A stretch of DNA of 64,000 bases from an uncultured Holophagaceae bacterium. Its GTDB lineage: Bacteria; Acidobacteriota; Holophagae; Holophagales; Holophagaceae. Made by a program: the position numbers and the translations under genes. Below the pieces are notes generated by a model. That model was given only the letters and a program-made list of their open reading frames with translations. It did no database searches and was not told the origin of the DNA. The stretch lies in assembly GCA_903843705.1 (NCBI GenBank), contig CAIMQW010000298.1:1-64000 (forward strand), given 5' to 3'. Positions 62,172 through 64,000 of the stretch are shown piece by piece; position 1 is the first letter of the stretch; each line of letters begins with the position of its first letter.

Positions 62172-62695
62172 TTTTATGTAGTTGACTGACTGAGGGTTGA
62201 CCAAATCTCTGGCCACCAAAACTGACCCCCTGCGTCAAAACTACTGACCCCCTAGAGGCGAGGCGGGCGACCGACCGATGGGGTGCCCTCCGCTTCGGCC
62301 TACGGCCTCCGCTCCAGGCACCCCATCGGTGTTACCCCACTCATGGGGAATCCTAATTGTCGTTGAGGGGGAAATCTAGTTGACGCCAAGGAGACAGCCC
62401 ACGGGAACAGGCGGGGTCAACCTGTATCGGCCCAAGTTCCAATCAGCACTCTGCAGTTCCGATCAGTACTGCAGCAGCACTGATCGGCAATGCTGATCAG
62501 AACACGCCTCCTGCCTTTGATGGGTCAACCTGATTTGGTCCCACCATGTTTCATGACAGGCGGGGTCTGCGTTAGCGAGGCTTCTACGTGGAAGTAGAAC
62601 CGCCCCTGTGGCGGAGTTATCGGTCTGGTCCGAGTTGCACTAGAAGTGGGTTCCCATTTTGGACAGGAAACCTCTTTTGTTGAGGAGGGCCCACC
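62172..62695. repeat. Gene-free stretch of nested IS-end repeats and a hairpin
   Basis: No gene is seen. A 13-bp stem, CCGATGGGGTGCC (62275-62287) with GGCACCCCATCGG (62317-62329), forms a hairpin. ACTGACCCCCT occurs twice (62220-62253). GGTCAACCTG occurs at 62415-62424 and 62523-62532. Direct and inverted copies of a GTTCCGATCAGTACT-type unit lie at 62436-62503. GACCCCCTAG followed by AGGCGGG also recurs near 58392. These look like ends of related insertion sequences stacked beside each other. Confidence 0.6.
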
Positions 62696-63091
62696 ATGGA
62701 AAGTCTAGGCCCAAAACCCCCGAAAGCCCCCGAACCCCCAAAGCCGCCGAAGTTCAAAGGGCCGGAGGGCCCCGTCAAGCCAGAGAGGCCGTCCTCACCC
62801 TCTGGGCAGGGGGGTAGCGGGGCCCAGGCCCCTCCAAAGCCGAACTTGCACCCTCCCAAGGCCCCGCCATCGCCTGCCAAGCCAGCAGCCCCGCCAGCGC
62901 CTCCGAAACCTCCAGCCCCGCCGAAACCTCCGGTTCCAGGAGGGCACTCATCGGCCACTGCCCTGTCTCAGGTGATGACGCTGCCCGAATACCTCAAGAG
63001 CATCGGGCTACAAGACCCTGGTAGTGGTGGGAATCCGGACACACCGAAGGGTGTATTCAACCCCAACCGCATCCCTCCCAAGGAGTGGTGA
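62696..63091 (+). CDS. Proline-rich small protein
   Basis: The 131-residue protein is very rich in Pro, Lys, Ala and Gly up to about residue 80, with many PPKP and PKPP units, then a non-repetitive tail (ATALSQVMTLPEYLKSIGLQ and NPNRIPPKEW). A clear AGGAGG lies seven bases before the ATG, so it is likely to be expressed. No signal peptide. It could be a linker-like or surface-binding protein; no family is recognised. Confidence 0.6.
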   Translation: MESLGPKPPKAPEPPKPPKFKGPEGPVKPERPSSPSGQGGSGAQAPPKPNLHPPKAPPSPAKPAAPPAPPKPPAPPKPPVPGGHSSATALSQVMTLPEYLKSIGLQDPGSGGNPDTPKGVFNPNRIPPKEW

Positions 63092-63107
63092 AGGGGTGGA
63101 ACAAATG

Positions 63108-64000
63108 TCAGGCCTTTGGGTTCTTCCATGTCCATCCTTCCAGGAGTACGTTTAGCTCCTCCTCATCCGAACTAAACAATTTGGGAACCTTATTGTCTTG
63201 ATCCCAAGACAGTCCATGGACCCCGATGACCTGGGATCTATCAGAGTCCGCCCACCGCAGAGCCACACGGCCATAGCCATCCCGCTCAGTCCAGATCTTG
63301 TCACCGCTACAGTAGAGGTTGTCAGCCCATTCGTAAGCGAGGTTGAGTCCCTTGGTCGTCATCAAGCCATAGAACGAAGCCAAGCTTTTCGGATTCTTGG
63401 CGAACTTAAGGGAGTGGAGCTTCTTGGTGTGCCACACCCAAAGCATAGCCATTTGGAATCGGATGTACCAACGGTCGTGGGAATCCACCATGTTGGCCCA
63501 TTGACGCCTCGTCTTGGGGTCAGTGGGATTCACGGGCAACAGGTCAGTGTGATATCCACACAGGACATTCCAATGCCTCAGCGGAGCAGTATTGAAGTTC
63601 TCTGCATACCAAGACGTAATGACTCGCATGTCTGTGAATAAGGTATAAGCCTCATTCTCACGCCAGATCCTGTATTCCTTTGAACCAAGATCCTCATCAG
63701 ACTTTTCGTCTTGATAGAAGCCACCCTTACCATTGCCCGTAGGTTCCCAGCCCACTGTGGTGGGCTGTTCCTCTTGGACGCCCGTAGGGCTGCTTGGAGG
63801 ACAAGAGGATGAAGATGGGCCAATAGAAGGCCCAACGCCCGAAGGGCTTACCTCCGCAGGAGCATCGTTAGACGCCGCCGCCCGATCGGGCGGCAAGACA
63901 TCCGAAGGATCCGTCTTGGGACTCTCATTCTGAGTCCCGTCTAAATCCTGTCCTAGTCTAGGATCTTCATCCGATCCTGTCTTAAATCCAGTATTAGTCC
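63108..64000 (-). CDS. Partial unknown protein, cut by the right edge of the window
   Basis: The frame is open from its stop at 63108 to the right edge, so the true start lies outside the window; 296 codons are visible. The visible N-terminal 110 or so residues are disordered (Ser/Pro/Asp-rich). The rest is an aromatic-rich globular domain with segments YRIWRENEAYTLFTDMRVI, SHDRWYIRFQMAMLWVWHTK and GLNLAYEWADNLYCSGDKIW. I do not recognise the fold. It is convergent with the proline-rich gene. Confidence 0.65.
   Translation of the reverse strand, partial: TNTGFKTGSDEDPRLGQDLDGTQNESPKTDPSDVLPPDRAAASNDAPAEVSPSGVGPSIGPSSSSCPPSSPTGVQEEQPTTVGWEPTGNGKGGFYQDEKSDEDLGSKEYRIWRENEAYTLFTDMRVITSWYAENFNTAPLRHWNVLCGYHTDLLPVNPTDPKTRRQWANMVDSHDRWYIRFQMAMLWVWHTKKLHSLKFAKNPKSLASFYGLMTTKGLNLAYEWADNLYCSGDKIWTERDGYGRVALRWADSDRSQVIGVHGLSWDQDNKVPKLFSSDEEELNVLLEGWTWKNPKA

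Larger units (their letters stand above)
59743..62367 (+). mobile_element. IS21-family insertion sequence
   Basis: The left end has CTCAACGACAATTA at 59743-59756. The exact inverse, TAATTGTCGTTGAG, lies at 62354-62367. A second copy, GTAATTGTCGTTG (62155-62167), is closer to istB, so the true right end may be either. Multiple terminal repeats are usual in this family. No clear target duplication was seen. The two genes inside are istA and istB. Confidence 0.75.

Overview
The window looks like one contig from a GC-rich, Gram-negative-type bacterium. My best guess is Acidobacteriota, class Holophagae (Geothrix/Holophaga-like). This rests on the overall protein character (quinol-type NorB, an IspH-UbiA fusion, a HybA/NrfD-type module, a Liv transporter, biosynthetic SpeA) and was not checked by any search. 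Bases 1 to about 49,180 are ordinary chromosome with dense, GC-rich genes. Bases 49,260 to 64,000 form an accessory island that begins at the 3' end of a tRNA-Arg gene. It contains more AT-rich genes, restriction genes, a serine recombinase and an IS21-type insertion sequence.

Chromosomal part, left to right: recG; coaD and ddl (divergent); a flagellar-rod-like small protein; a catalytically degenerate S41 peptidase homologue coupled to a YibQ-type deacetylase; crcB and a DUF190 protein; a cation-efflux-like protein and an anti-sigma-factor-type ATPase; norB; ppc; a fused ispH-ubiA gene; an SDR; a secreted Cache-domain protein; polA. Next is a five-gene operon (20460-25575) encoding a decarboxylating dehydrogenase of the isocitrate/isopropylmalate family, an HMG-CoA-lyase-family enzyme, a class III CoA-transferase and both subunits of an aconitase-family hydratase. 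Together these could interconvert a 2-oxoacid plus CO2 with acetyl-CoA plus a shorter 2-oxoacid. After this come tpx, purD, a sigma-54 activator divergent from an Fe-S/NrfD membrane module with a good sigma-54-like promoter, a 3-hydroxyacyl-CoA dehydrogenase, a DinB-family protein, livKHMGF, a hybrid histidine kinase, speA, queG, a cysteine-poor YedF-like protein, and a coupled run of pgsA, a DUF502 protein, hemerythrin, SDR and a GlpD-like oxidoreductase, ending at tRNA-Arg.

Island part: a terminator, short direct repeats and a large palindrome follow the tRNA. Then come an unknown gene, a type I restriction-modification operon (hsdM, hsdS, an Mrr-like nuclease-fold gene, hsdR), a possible HEPN-motif mini-ORF, a KfrA-like coiled-coil DNA-binding protein with repeated upstream DNA, a serine recombinase, a PP2C phosphatase, a lipoprotein, a complete istA/istB pair, a field of IS-end repeats, a proline-rich small protein, and an unknown protein that runs off the right edge. 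A 15-bp motif occurs as a tandem array left of the RM block and as a single copy right of it, so the RM block may be a discrete cassette.

Most intergenic gaps hold strong hairpins or repeated elements. No CRISPR array, rRNA or complete prophage is visible.
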